Assembly: GCA_017354895.1 (NCBI GenBank)
Contig: CP071493.1
Coordinates: 6,262,001 to 6,326,000, forward strand
Source: Podospora comata
Lineage: Eukaryota > Ascomycota > Sordariomycetes > Sordariales > Podosporaceae
Reading direction: 5' to 3'
DNA: 64,000 nt
The notes beneath the pieces were generated by a model that did no database searches, was not told the origin of the DNA, and was given only the letters and a program-made list of their open reading frames with translations. Of this stretch, positions 44,706 to 57,073 are shown piece after piece (within the stretch, counting starts at the first letter, position 1; every line of letters begins with the position of its first letter). A program made the position numbers and the translations under genes.

Positions 44706-46109
44706 ATGGCTGCTATCACTGCATCACCTCCTGGTCGCATAGACTACTATGCACAGAGCTTGTGCCCCAATACCACCACTTCAGCGACTTTCAAGAGAGT
44801 GACAGGGGAAACTCTACCTGGGTTCCCCTCTCAGTACGAGGGTGAGAGGGTGTGGACAGGATCCAAGTGGTTAGACCCCAACCTCGAGAAGAGTTACATC
44901 GTGCAGATCGACAAAGACGACTTGCTTGAGGTGGAGAATGCTCTCCGCCATTTTCAAGGTAATGGAGCCATGAACCTCCCGGCCCCTTGACCTGTGTTGA
45001 TGAAGCTGACAGAAAGTGGTCATCAGGTCTGAACGTGCCGCCTGGTCTTTTAAGTCGCGACACTTTCCCTCTCCCCAAGGGGCTGAGCCACAGGCTTCGG
45101 AAGGTATCTCAAGACTGCTACAATGGTCGTGGGTTTGCCATTGTTCGTGGTATCTCTCCTGATCGTTTCACCGACGAGGAGAATGTGCTTGTCTTTGGCG
45201 GCATATCCTCGTACATCGCACCCACTCGCGGATTCCAAGATGTTCACCGTGAGCTCGTCACTTGCCATGTCCTGAGTGAGGATATGAGACCTGGCTCGAA
45301 GGAGCAGAATTTGAGACCTGCATTTACCAATGGCCGACTGGTGAGCCTCTGCTCCAGAACGTGAGAAGCAATTGGCTAACCCGATGAAGGCGTTCCATAC
45401 CGACGTCGGCGATATTCTCGCTCTCCATACGCTGGGCGTATCCGATACAGGTGGTGAAACGATGATTGCCAGTGCTTGCCAAATCTACAACGAGATGGCA
45501 GAAAGTCGGCATGATCTGATTCAAGAGCTTGCCCAAAACTGGGCTTTCTTCCAGTAAGTTGCGCTCTGGATACTCCAGTTTGTTGCAATTTGCTGATATG
45601 AGAATAGCTCCCAGGACTACTACACCGACGGGACTCCTCTCCTGACGAACGCCCCGGGGGACAAGTTGGTGTTCCAGTTCTCAAGGCTGCCCATCACAGG
45701 CTTTCGAAGCCAGGGTGCGAACCCCACTCTCCCTCCGCCCAGTGAGAAGCGTCTTGAGGCCATGGCCAAGGTGGAAGAACTGGCGTGGAAGCATGCTTTC
45801 CCGTTGCCTCGGGAACCTGGAGATATGGCGTACATTAACAACTTGTGTCTGATGCATGCTCGCAGCGCCTTTGACGTGGACGAAGAGGGTAACCCACTGC
45901 CCTCAAAGCGTCATCTCGTCAAGCTAATGCTGCAGGATCCAGAGTTGGCGTGGGAACTTCCTCAACATCTCGGCTGGTATCTGGAGCGTGTCTATGGCCC
46001 GAACCAAGAAGACGGGGGCAGGACTGAAAAATGGCAGCTCAGTGTGAAGGACGAATCATTGCCCGATGGTCGGATCTGGGCTGGCTCTGGAGCCCTCTCC
46101 AATGGCTAA
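44706..46109 (+). CDS. TauD/TfdA-family Fe(II)/2-oxoglutarate dioxygenase
   Basis: 410-residue non-heme iron oxygenase; exons 44706-44958, 45027-45340, 45390-45553 and 45608-46109 (1233 nt). It uses Fe(II) and 2-oxoglutarate; substrate unknown. Visible: HxD metal pair in AFHTDVGDILALHTLG; FAIVRGISPDRF earlier; the distal His in INNLCLMHARSAF; 2-OG-binding Arg probably in LPSKRHLVKLML. I chose the second of two close Mets (MAAITASPPGRIDYY) for its good start context (AAGATGG); the first is at 44700. It ends 24 bp from the convergent MFS transporter, so the two may overlap in their 3' UTRs and share a pathway, but that is inference. Confidence 0.87.
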
Positions 46110-46133
46110 GAGCATTCCCAAACTTTTCCCCTC

Positions 46134-48458
46134 TTAGTTGGTTGGTGCTATTGCCTCGTTGTCACTCCTTTCAGGATTCTTGTCCAGATGTTTGATGTTC
46201 ATGGCTGCAGCCAGAATGATTACCATTGCCGCCAGTGAGCAAGGCACAACTTCCATATTAGGTATTAGCAGGGCTTCCTTTGTTCTCTTAAGTATGGAGA
46301 TGATAGGGTGGCAGCAAACTCAAGAGACAGTACTCACAGAATGCGGTGTGCATCCCATTTTCAAAAGCCACCAGAACTGCCGTGCGTGCACCTGCGTTGA
46401 GTCTCCTGACACTTTTCAAATCTCTCATGGCATCTAGAATAATTCTCTCCGTGGTCTTGGAATCACCCAGGCTGGAGCGAATGCCAATCTTTGCAACCGA
46501 CCGAGTTATCGTAGACATAAGCGCCATGCCCAAGTCCGCTCCAAAAGTCTCGATGAGGTAGTACAATGCTAGTGTTTGGGGCCACCCTAAGATAGATATG
46601 TTAGCGCGTGAGGCTGTATGTTTGCGGACACGATAGGCAATACATTTCTTTTCCGTGCTCGACAAAGTGGCATAGAGCAGACAGCTCTGCCACAAGCCAG
46701 TACTAATACCAAAAACAACAAGCAATGGCGCATGTTGCGCTACTTCGGGTTCTTTGACTCGTCAGCATTGGCATTTGTCCAAGAAAACAAGACATCACCT
46801 TACTAATTAATCGCATAGCAAACAGAGAGCAGCATGCTCCCAATGCCATGGCGTTTGCAATCATAATACGCTGCACTGGGAGGATATTGTTCTTTATTAG
46901 ATACCCGCCAGAAATGGCACCGATGGGAAACCCAAGAAACACACAGGTCAAGGCCCAATCCTCAAACGATGGGCCATCGAAGGCGCGTACTTGGATGTAA
47001 GGTGGTATGATGAAAACAATCTAAGTCTCGTTAGCAGCTAGCCAGACTGGACAAGGTACGAAGCGAGTAACCACACCGAATTCAAAATGGAAATAACTCC
47101 AAACACTTGAAACAGGACACTCAGATACTTCTTCGTGAAAATTGGTGTCATGTCAATAACGGGGAAAGAGGCGATCTTGAGCTCGTAGACCACGAACGTC
47201 ACCATAAACAACGGACCGAGAATGAGGAGGGCCACTTCTAGAGGATCTGTCCAGCGGAGAATATTGTCGCCGAGCGTGAAGGCAACGAGAGGTGTGGTTA
47301 CCGCCAAAATGAGCAACAGCCAACCTCCTCCATCTGCGTGGGATGGCAGCTGAGATGGATCGCCGTGCTTGAGCAAAGTGGACTGTGAGTACCGTGCGTG
47401 ACAGGCAATCTTTTTAAATGACCAATGGAGCACGACCACTCCAGTGAGGGCGAATAAGACCTCTAGGAGAAAGGCGCTGGTGGCCTGGTTAGCACGTGCC
47501 ATACGACAAAAGGTTGCGTGAAAGTCGAGACACACGAATGCCAACCGAATGACCTGTACATCCAAGCACCCAGAGGCCCTGCTGCCATGCTAGTTCCCAT
47601 TTCGATGCATGTAACAAAACTTTCCCAGATTGCGAGCTGTTTGACGCCAACAATTTCTACCCTTCGTCAGCACTTTCACTGTGTTCAGGTGTTGAATGAC
47701 AAACCATTGATGACGATCATGGAGAGCAGAGTGATCCCTGATGAGCCAAAGCCCACGACAAATCTAGAGCCCAGGAGTTGCCAAAATGATGTGCTAATGG
47801 TGCTGTATGCCATGTCAGCGGTAGCTGAATCATATGCCTCAGTAGGTAGGTAGGCACATACCAAAGAGTAAGCCCGAACGCGAATGATCCATACGCAATG
47901 AACATCATCCGTTTGATCCCATGATATGGGAGAAGGTAAGAGTACTGTGATGAAATCAGCTTCGTGGACCTGAAAATCTAATGCTAGATTCAAATGAATC
48001 ACCACTGGCACAAAGATGGCTGAACATATCGACGCCGTAAGCATAACCCAGGATGCATCCTTGAAGTGTTGAAGGTCAGAAGCTAGATTCAGTTTTTTTC
48101 GTCAGTAAGAGTTGTTCAAGGCTTGTTGTACGAAGACGCTCACCGAGACGGGAGTAGCTCGTGGCTAGAAACGCAATATCAAAAGCTTTTACAAAGATGC
48201 TTGACCGTGTTAAGGATGTTCGGTTGTGGTAAAGTTTGAAGATGCAAGGAGGACACACCCAGCCAGTAACGCGGGGCCCATCAACCACAAAAGACCGTTT
48301 TCGGAGGCGGTCGATGCCTCATCACGAGGACTTGATAAGGGGAGAAGCGGGTCCTGTTCATTCAGGTTGCTCGAGTTTGTTTCGTCGATCTGAGCATGGT
48401 CGGCAACTGCTGAGAGGAAAGTGCCCTCCGGTCTTGCATTGTGGTGGGTGGCAGACAT
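46134..48458 (-). CDS. MFS transporter, DHA2-like (drug:H+ antiporter type)
   Basis: 592-residue membrane transporter in eleven minus-strand exons: 48259-48458, 48144-48199, 47970-48082, 47862-47944, 47705-47802, 47554-47656, 47077-47476, 46804-47020, 46632-46751, 46586-46338, 46273-46134 (1779 nt in frame). The exon 9 acceptor could be six bases earlier with the same frame. The N-terminus is hydrophilic (ENGLLWLMGPALLAG), then membrane helices follow: FVKAFDIAFLATSYSRL, SWVMLTASICSAIFVPVV, FIAYGSFAFGLTLC, GFGSSGITLLSMIVINEIVG (motif C region), WLLLILAVTTPLVAFTLG, then a C-terminal set around GFPIGAISGGYLI. Length and order fit 14-helix DHA2 proteins (Vba/Azr-like). Substrate unknown; likely plasma or vacuolar membrane. 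Confidence 0.85.
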
Positions 48459-49837
48459 GACGCAGGAGGGAGGGAGGACACACAATGGAGCGCTCACGGA
48501 AGCAGGGTGGAAGGAGGGCAGCAGGATGCGTGATTTACATCGAACGAAAAGAATAATAACCCTCACAGATTCAAGCCTCAGAACCCATCGAACCTTTTCA
48601 CGTTCTCCCCAGCTTCGTGTTGCCTCTTGACCCGACGAGTGCTTGGAGATATCTGGGGCTGAGCAAGTTGCCGTGTGGTCGGACGTGCTGGCAGGTGGCA
48701 GATTGTTGCACAGCAGGCCTGCCAGTCAGCCTGCAGGATCGAACTAAACCATTTGAGGCACTCGGCCTCAACTCTGCAACCCCCTTTCGACATTCGGCAA
48801 GCGCGCAACATGTGATTATCATCTTGATGAGCGCTCCCCGGGCGAGCCAAGAGTCCAGCAAGCCCCATCACACTATAAGTGATGAATTCTACGTGTGGCC
48901 CAGGCGGGTTTTCAAAGCCAAGAGTTCCAAAAACTGACTTCTCATAGGTACCGACTTCCCTTTTGGGCATTCGGGGGAGGGTGATGACTGTGTAGAAGTT
49001 ATAGAGAGCTTTGACTGTGAAATGACGAGCCAGGGATAGCTCAAAGATGGGGATAACATTTTGAGGCGCGTTCGGAATGTTATAAGAAAACTTTCGTCCG
49101 GCATCTCGGTTGAATCATATGTCCCCTTTCAGACAAAACAGATGCATCTGGTGTCTTGATACCTACCATGCAAGGTCCCAAATTTTCAATAACCTGCAGT
49201 CCTGTGGAGGGAGCCCAGAGTCAGCTAGACAGAGGCAACAGTGTGCATGGTGACAGGTATGATCTCTACCTTTCTGTGGCAATGAGTGAGCAGCCACTAA
49301 CTTTATATCAAAGGTCTCATTCAAGACAGGCCTCACCGAAATCGGCGGGAAACACTATGGAACACGACCTCTTGGGAGTGGGTGCTTGGACAATGCCCTA
49401 TCATGAAGTCACAGTCCCGTCTTCTGTCGAGATAGGCACGGCACAGGGTGGCAACAAATTTAGCTTCAGGGCCAAGTCAATATTATGCAAACAATACGTC
49501 CACGCCATCATGCTACCCCCCGACAGTTCCCAACTTCGCACCACAGCTACATCCTATGATGCGAGACGAAGGATTACTCTAGAGCACCATGTGCAGCTCG
49601 AAAGGAGGAGAGCCGAATATGGCATGCTGGAGCGATACTTGGAAGAGATGAGCCGTCCGTTAATCTTTTCTCAATAGCGAAGCTGAACACAAAGAACCGA
49701 ATCGTGGGTGGAGCATTTTTGTATAGTATATGAACGCGCTTGACATTCGGGAAGCGCCGTTCTGTGTTCGTGGCGGGCTCGGAAACCCATAAGTTAGAAA
49801 CCTTACGAATGACGAAACGCATGATATCTCTGCTGCG
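48459..49837. other. Intergenic, one doubtful ORF
   Basis: 1.4 kb. The plus-strand frame 49156-49677 (173 codons) ends in a charged helix-like stretch (HHVQLERRRAEYGMLERYLE), but I see no motif, splice support or clear start context. Minus-strand ORFs at 48578-48970 look random. No supported gene. Confidence 0.35.
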
Positions 49838-50600
49838 CTAGATAGTGTGTTGTGAGACCGGCTTCTCCAAAGCGTCAATAACAACATGTTCTTCTTCTCC
49901 ACCCACTCGTGCCGTGTCGGTGCCGACCAAAACGTAACCAAGTTCCTCATAAAGCTTCCTGCCCATTGGACTGGCCATAACAGTCAAAACCCAACCACCT
50001 CTTCTCGCGGACTCATCAACACCCCAGTCACACAGTCTGGTTCCAGCACCACGCTGGCGAAAGTCAGGGTGCGTTACGAGCATCCAAAGGTGAAGTTGCT
50101 CTTTCCCATACGACTCAAAGCATTTCGCAAATGTCCGTTCCATAGCGGCTGCGTATGCCTTCATGTGTTCCCGGTTACCATCCCGTCGTTCGTCAATGAA
50201 GAGATCTACTCCAGGTTACACAAGATCAGTCAGCGAGCTGGCACCAGAGTACAATAATCTTACCTCCGCCTTTGGCCTTGATGTGAACAGCAATATCCCA
50301 GACACCAATAGCAATGGGGAGGTCATCGAGTCCTGCCTCCTCATTGGTCACTGTGACAACGTTGAAGGCGAACTTCTCTGGCTGCTCTAGGTACTCCTCA
50401 TACTGTCGGCGTGTGTACTTCCAGAAGTCCTCCGGGTATTTGTCGCGGTATGGAAACTTGTAGTTGCAACCTGGATCGTCGGGAAAACCAGCCTGGATGA
50501 CCCGAGTGATGGCGTCGAGGTCGTTCTTGGTGGCTTTCCGCATGACAAGAATCTCGGCACCATAACGCTCGCGGTACAATTCATAAGGTCCACCGCCCAT
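49838..50600 (-). CDS. GNAT-family N-acetyltransferase
   Basis: 235-residue acetyl-CoA-dependent acyltransferase; minus-strand exons 50264-50600 and 49838-50208 around a 55-bp intron (GTAAGA...GGAG). The junction reads KGGG|VDLFIDERR. N-terminal sequence ILVMRKATKNDLDAITRVI is the usual GNAT first strand and helix. WMLVTHPDFRQRGAGTRLCDWG contains motif A (Q/R-x-x-G-x-G/A) that binds the pyrophosphate of acetyl-CoA, and GRKLYEELGYVLVG is the closing segment. Substrate unknown. The start is the first ATG (MGGGPYELY); the Met before RKATKND (about residue 20) is an alternative. No targeting signal. Confidence 0.85.
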
Positions 50601-51381
50601 GGTTGGTAATGCCGGAGGCTATCAGGCTCGGTCAGGCAGGGTGAAAGGTGTGGATGGCCCTTGCACTCGTCAGAGATGATCTGGAGGCTGAGCTGGGTTG
50701 TACAGAGCGGGACTCGGACTTGGGTGGATTCTGCCTTGCGCACCTTGACGGCCAAGAGAGAGTGTCAAATTCCAATTCCTGGATTGAGAACGTTTTAAAT
50801 CTGGGACTGAGGCGCAGGAATGTGGCCGCCTGGAATTGGATCTCCTGGAGCCTTCTTGTATCGCGGGTGCCTTTGAGGTGGGCTGGATAGCGGGGTGTTG
50901 GGGGTAAAAGTGTGATTGGTTTGTCCTGCAGCTGCCCGTCCGGTCACCCAGAAGGAGGCCGATTACCCAATTCGGTAGTCGGCCACTCCAAGCCACACAA
51001 TTCCCTGTTGAAGCATGCTGGGAGTAAATGTGACGGTATGTACCGATCTCCCCCCGTGCTTGCATACTCCCTTGTCACAACAGCTGGGCAAACTGCGGGG
51101 TTTTGTCACCCTATTTTGATGAGAAAATGCACTGATATCTGAGTTACACAGGCAGATCATGGAGCCATCGCCCCGTTTACAAGTCTCCTTGCAGCGTACA
51201 CACAGTCGATATCCTCTTGGCCTTCCTCGTTTGTACGGCTCAACGTTCCGGCCACAAATATCTGGGACATATACCCCACCCTGTGCTATCACGCGGTTTT
51301 ATCCCTCCCAAACTACCGGGCCTCTTTGTAGTTTCAATCTCCAATTTACATTTGGATAATTCACAGCCCACGCTGCGCAAC
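50601..51381. other. Intergenic, divergent promoter region
   Basis: About 780 bp between the GNAT gene and the zinc-cluster protein. The frame of the latter stays open upstream to 51217 but the added residues are not protein-like. No other gene seen. Confidence 0.4.
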
Positions 51382-53684
51382 ATGTATCCCCAGGCACCAC
51401 AATTCGGTCAGGTTGAAGGGCACGAGGAATTCTGGGAGGAGAGATGGCCATCATGGCCAGGACCTTTACTTCCACTCGATGAAAACATGGCCCTGATTGA
51501 GGCTTCTGTGTTTCCTCTTTTTCCGAGCCCCCTTCCTTTCTCGAATGCTCAGGCTCCTCTCCCGCCCGCAGGGTTGGAAGAGCTATTCCCTGAGATTCAC
51601 CACCAAGTGCTGGTGAATGGCTTGGACAAGAATGAGCAAGACGAGCCTATCGTATCTGAGGTGGAGCTCTTCGGTCTGTTTGATGGTGCGCTGGGTGGTC
51701 AGGACTTTCTCGACTTGGAGGCCCCTTTGGAATCTTTCGCTAAGGAACCTGAGCTTGGTCAAATTCGGTCTTCCCCGCTGCCACAACTCCAACCACTTAT
51801 CCAACTATCGAGCCCCGACACATTAGGTCTCTCATCCCAGACTCTGTCTATATCCCCGAAGACAGTGACGTCCAACCCCTTATCAGAATCGCCCAAGACT
51901 GTCGTCTCCAAGACACTGTCACCCGTTGAGAGTCCTACGACCACACCCACCCAGCAAGTTCAGTTTCTTCAGTACAATCCTGCCAGGCCCACAAAGAAGA
52001 TCCCAAAGGCAGCCCGTCCTCACAATGGGAGACCTCCGACCACAGAGAGAAAGCCACGTTCTGTGACCAAAAGAAAGAACGTGCTGCTGGAGAATGAAGT
52101 ACGACCCAACCTTCTCAAATAACATCGATGTATCGTAACTTACTTTTCCTTTAGGCTTCCGTGATATCGAAGAAGAAAGACGCAAGTGGGAAACTGCAGT
52201 CAGTCGTGGAGGTCTGGGGGAAGCATCAAACGGTGCGCAAGGAAGCCAGCGAGGAAGAGAAACAGAACACTCGATACAACCGGGAGCATGGTGCCTGCGA
52301 AAAGTGTAGGAAACAAAAGCTCAAGGTGAGTTCTTCCAACCAGTGCCCATTTTCCCATGCATCTTGCTAACTTCGGTATCAAGTGTGTCCAAATGGAACT
52401 GCAATACACACCATGCGCAAGATGCCTAAAGTTGTACCTGAATGACCTCAAGAGGATGCAGAATGGAGGCCCTTTCAAGGTTCAGCCCTGTGTCAGAATC
52501 GATATCCTTGGCCTTCCTCTGCACCGAAAGGGTCCGACAAAATATTCAGAACTCGATACCTGGCTTCCTCAGAAACAGGCCCAGCTGGAATGGCACACTT
52601 TTGACAACACCACTCGAGTGCTCAAACTTACTCAAGGTTTCGGGGAGGGAATGGAAAATGCACTGCGTCTCCGGGTGTCCAGATTTAAGCCTGGACCAGG
52701 AGACCGCACTGCGTACTTCTGGACTGACGACAAGACCGGGCTATTGCGTTCCATGGAGATGCCGCCCTACTTCATCAGCGACATAGATGCCGCCAAAGCC
52801 AGTGTTGTCGAGTTTCTTCGCAATGCTCGCTCCGTCTACATTGACACCCTACTCGGTGATGCCAGCCCGATAACTCGCAAGACGTTTGAGTCTGCTTTGA
52901 GATTCTCAGCTTTTGGTCAGGTAAGCTAAATTGTGACTGCCGGGGGAGGCCTAACTAACCAGAGGTACAGAGCAAACTGGTATCTCTTGCCCTCGACACC
53001 TGGGTTGCCGCACGGTTCATTGAAAGTCACTGGCGTGTCTTCGAGGGTGGTGAGGAAATCGGGGCTCACTCCACCGCCGAGACCGGCCATCCTTACGACG
53101 GCTTCATCCCAGTAACACCAATCATGGATACGCAGCTCGACAACTTGGTAATTGCAGATCTGTTAGCGCCGATGAGAGAAGAGCTTCTCAAGCGGCTCAA
53201 GGCAAAGATTGACGAGAAGAAGCGCTCCAACTGGCTGGAGATTTACCTCACGCTTTTCGTGATGATGTCTAACACCGGTTGGATCATCAAAGACATGATT
53301 GCCATGACAACGTGGAAGGGCCTCAAGATGGGCAATCGTGGGGGGCAACTGACAAGAGGTTACATTCACGCCTCCAAATCTCTGCTCTCGTGCTTTCACT
53401 ACGCCTGCTCCGGGTCATTTCCTCTCACGATACCGGAGAATGAGCTGAAGACAGGAAACCACAACATGACCAGCGACCAGATTGAGTACATGGCCTTTGT
53501 GCAGCAAGAGCTTGCCCGTGAAGGTTCCAAGCATGCCAACTGGAAGAGTCTAGACATGTACAAGGACGATGAATACTGGACCCACCAGCTACTGTGCAAG
53601 GATTGGAAGGGAGACGCGCCTTACACAGCAGGACCAATCGATGACTTTACCGAGGATGATTTTCTTTCTTCTTCTACTACATGA
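51382..53684 (+). CDS. Zinc-cluster-like transcription regulator
   Basis: 712-residue nuclear protein; exons 51382-52098, 52155-52325, 52384-52920 and 52971-53684 (2139 nt). The N-terminal half is Pro/Ser/Thr-rich and acidic, as in activation regions, with three SPKTV-like repeats (ISPKTVTSN, SPKTVVS). Basic segments follow (RPTKKIPKAARP; TTERKPRSVTKRKN), then a Cys cluster spanning exon 2/3: ACEKCRKQKLKC and TPCARC. Spacing is C-x2-C-x6-C-x9-C-x2-C (about residues 287-310), close to fungal Zn2Cys6, but the sixth Cys is not at its usual place; the next Cys is about 25 residues later. The C-terminal 400 residues resemble no domain I can name but look well folded (NWLEIYLTLFVMMSNTGWII). Target genes unknown. 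Confidence 0.8.
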
Positions 53685-53804
53685 TTGCGCTGCTTCAGGG
53701 GCGTTTTCGGGACAGTTATCTGGATTCAAAGGGCTTTGCATAGAGTTGCAATGGAATTTCCATCCAAAGAGATATATCTATGTGAATCTAACCAAAACAT
53801 CTGT

Positions 53805-54910
53805 TCACGGTAGTTGCTGTGTCTCCTCTCTGATAGTATACACTCCCGTACTTACATCATGATACCCCAACTTCCCCACCCTCCCCGTCAACTCACTTCT
53901 CCAGTCCTTCCCCTCCTTCACCTTCTTTACTGCCCTCTCAAAAGTATACACGGCCTCCCACCCCAGCTCCCGCCTCGCCAAATCACTATCATAAACCCTA
54001 TCCACCCTCTTCAAAAACTTCCACCCCTTCCCTTCAAAAACCTCCCTCACCCCCTCCACCGCCTTGCAATACTCTTCCCCAGCGTCCCTATCTAACCCCT
54101 TCAACACTAGCTCCTCCCTTTTGAACACCGTCGGCGCAGAAATGATGTACTTTCCCCACTTCCCTTTCAACCCCGGCCCCTTTTCCATCGCTTTCACGCA
54201 AGCCCCCACTACATCAGCGATATCTACCCTCCTGTAGCCCAACTCCAACACTTTCAAATTATCATCCCCCATACTCCCCCTCCTCTCCTCGTCATCATCC
54301 CCCTCGGGAAAGAATCTACTCGTCCTCAACACCACAACCGGCAACCCGCTCTCCTTGTTAACCAGCTCGCACACATCCTCGGCACTTATCTTGGTAACCC
54401 CATAGACATTCTTCGGTTTGGGAACCACCCGCTCATCAATCCACACGGCCGGTAAGCCAGGTCTAGTCGTCAGACTGCCCCCAAAGGCAGAGGTGGTGGA
54501 GACAAAAACAAAAGTCTTGACCCCCCCTTGCCTCGCAACGCTCGCTTCAAGCAGATTCAACGTCCCCGTGATGTTTGTGGCGATGAAGTCCGCCTTTGTG
54601 TGCGAGCAAATGTGCGGTTTGTGCAACGTGGCAGTGTGGATTACATATTCTAGGTCAGGATGGAGCGTCGTGAAAACGGACGAGACAAAGTCCGGGTCGG
54701 CGATGGTGCCGACGTGGGTGGTGAGCGGGCTGGGCTTGATGTCTGTTTTACAATCAGTATCAACTTCTAAAAATTAAGGAGTGGATCAAAGGGAAGAGTG
54801 GAATCACCAATGCCAATCGGAGTGAACCCGTAGTGTGACAGGGTAAGCATGAGCGCTTTGCCCAGATGGCCGGACGAGCCAGTGACCAGAACCTTTGGTG
54901 GACTAGACAT
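53805..54910 (-). CDS. NAD-dependent epimerase/dehydratase (extended SDR)
   Basis: 346-residue extended SDR; minus-strand exons 54808-54910 and 53805-54742 around a 65-bp intron (GTGATT...AACAG). The N-terminal Rossmann motif is VLVTGSSGHLGKAL; catalytic FVSTTSAFGG (Ser/Thr) and NVYGVTKISAED (YxxxK) follow. HPDLEYVIHTATLHKP and NITGTLNLLEA are typical of the family. The C-terminal half (YRRVDIADVVGACVKAME) forms the substrate domain. It probably acts on a nucleotide sugar or similar metabolite, but the substrate cannot be told. The last 20 residues are unusual, so a small 3' intron may be missed. Convergent with the zinc-cluster gene (120 bp apart). Confidence 0.87.
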
Positions 54911-55324
54911 TTTGTTGTTGACGTTGATTTGGTAATCGAGCTTGAAAAAATGAAAATCCCGAACATACAATTAAGAATCTAGTAAAAAAAGCTTATATGG
55001 ATAATCCCCGGTGACTCATGCCGGGGCTCAAGGTGCCAAGCTTCCATTGACAGCCCTGGTCCATGTTGACATCAAGGGATGGATACCGTCCGTAAAAGGA
55101 AATATATCACCGACTTATACACGAAGAGCAGGGACACGAAAGGTTGTTCATCGCTAAATTGTCATACTACCTAGTCATTCTACCTTCAACCACAACGAAA
55201 AGACTGCAAGATCAAATGAAAAGCCGCAGCTTGATATCCCGAACGCCAATAATAATATCCCTCCCGTACAGTGAAGTGGGCAGTCGAATCGAAATGGTAT
55301 CGTTGATAGGTTGATATGCAGCGT
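54911..55324. other. Intergenic, no gene seen
   Basis: About 410 bp holding the epimerase promoter and the 3' UTR of glutamine synthetase. No ORF or RNA gene recognised. Confidence 0.5.
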
Positions 55325-57073
55325 TTATACAGCACCGAAGCAACTGTGACAAGTTAGCCTGTGTCGTTCACTCGGAGCGGAGAAGGGGGAACATACGTCT
55401 CCATGATGATGCCAGTAATCTGGTAAGGGTCAGCGTTGGAGGCTGGGCGACGATCCTCGAAGTAGCCGTAGCCCTTAGCGGCGCATTCTCTTGGAATGCG
55501 GATAGAGCAGCCACGGTTGGCAACACCATACGAGAACTGATCGATAGCACCAGTCTCGTGTCTGCCGGTGAGACGCTTCTCGTTGTCCTCGCCGTAGACG
55601 GCGATATGCTCTTGGTGCCTCTTGCCGAGCTTCTCGATAGCAGCCTCGATGTACTTCATGCCGCCCTGTAACCAAAGTCGTCAGTATATGTTCCCGAGTG
55701 AGAACCACTATGTCCCAATAATCATCGTACCTCTTCACGCATCTCCTTGGTAGAGAAGTTGGAGTGGAGACCAGCACCGTTCCAGTCGCCAGGAATAGGC
55801 TTGGGGTGGACGGAGACCTTGGCGCCGAACTCCTCGGCAATGCGGTGCAGAAGGAATCTGGCAAGCCAGAGGTGGTCACCCATCTCGATACCGAGGCAGG
55901 GGCCGACCTGGAACTCCCACTGAGCGGCTATTGTGCATGTTAGCAACCTCGGGTCCAACCTTGCACCGAATCACAGGAAAACCTACGCATCACCTCGGCA
56001 TTGGTACCAGAGATCTTCACACCGGCGTACAGACAGGCACGGTAGTGAGCCTCGACGATGTCACGCTGCACAACCTTGCCGGCACCCACACCACAGTAGT
56101 AAGGACCCTGAGGGGCGGGGAAACCGTTCTTGGGCCTGGGATCCAATCAGCATCTGTCTCACATCGTTCCAAAACACACGTGGGTGGAAGCACATACCAG
56201 CCATAGGGACGGTCGTTGAGGTCGAGGAGAGTGTATTCTTGCTCAAGGCCGAACCAGGGCTCGTGAGCGGCGTGAGCCTCCATCAGCTTGGCGGTCTCAT
56301 GACGGAAGTTGTACTTGTTGGGGTTGCCATCGTTGTCGATGCACTCGGAAAGGACGAGAATGTTGTTGCCGAGACGGAACGGATCGGGGAAAACCGCTAC
56401 GGGCTTCAGGTAGACGTCCGAGTTGTCGCCGGGGGCCTGGCCGGTGGAGGAACCATCGAAGTTCCAGATGGGAAGATCATCCGGAGTGTAGCCGCCCTCC
56501 TTCTCGTCGAGTGTCTGTTTGCAGGAGACTGGTAAGTATGTGTCGGATTTGGGCTTTCGGTTTCGGACTCTTTGCTTACTCTCGACTTGGAACGGGTACC
56601 ACCTTCAGCATCAATCCTAGACACATTCTGTTAGCGGCCGTTTTCCCCTCATTGGCCCTCATTGGCTGCGGTTCCAGGTGCAGGGATGAGCGGGATACTC
56701 GGGGGGGGGGCCGTGGGGGACTCACCAGATGTACTCGGCCATGACCTTCCCCCTTTGGTCCAGAGTCAGGAACTTCTGGAGCTGCACGCCAATCAGTCAG
56801 CACGAGTCGCAGAAATAGCGGCGGCTTGGCCGGCGCCAAAGTCAGAGTCGGGTCTTGCTCACGTTCTGGGCATTGGAGAGGAAGGACTCGGTAGTCGCCT
56901 GCAGTCGTCGTCGAACATGGTGGTTAGCTCGGCTCTCCAAACAGCGACGCAAGAATGCCATCAGCGGCATTGTACGCGCACATGGGAATCTGCGGAAACC
57001 TGAAGATGGCAGGGCCCGAAGGGCTGTACGCCAAGCAGGCTGGAGTGTTGGTGTTGGCGGGGTCACATACCAT
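55325..57073 (-). CDS. Glutamine synthetase (type II, eukaryotic)
   Basis: 360-residue enzyme that makes glutamine from glutamate, ammonia and ATP; cytosolic decamer in this family. Minus-strand exons: 57071-57073, 56863-56898, 56726-56781, 56580-56616, 56198-56514, 55987-56135, 55731-55927, 55397-55665, 55325-55343 (1083 nt). Exon 1 is only the ATG, followed by a 172-bp intron with a perfect donor (ATG|GTATGT); exon 2 begins ATTESFSPMPR-like only if misread, and the correct frame gives [13 protein letters not shown]. Hallmarks: [73 protein letters not shown], and the C-terminal METCFGAV. Length and motifs are fully typical. GATA-type sequences cluster upstream, consistent with nitrogen control. 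Intron 3 has a run of ten C. Confidence 0.97.

Noticed and set aside
49156-49677. 173-codon ORF as a gene
   Set aside because: No motif, no homologous pattern and no start context; similar-length random ORFs occur in GC-balanced DNA.
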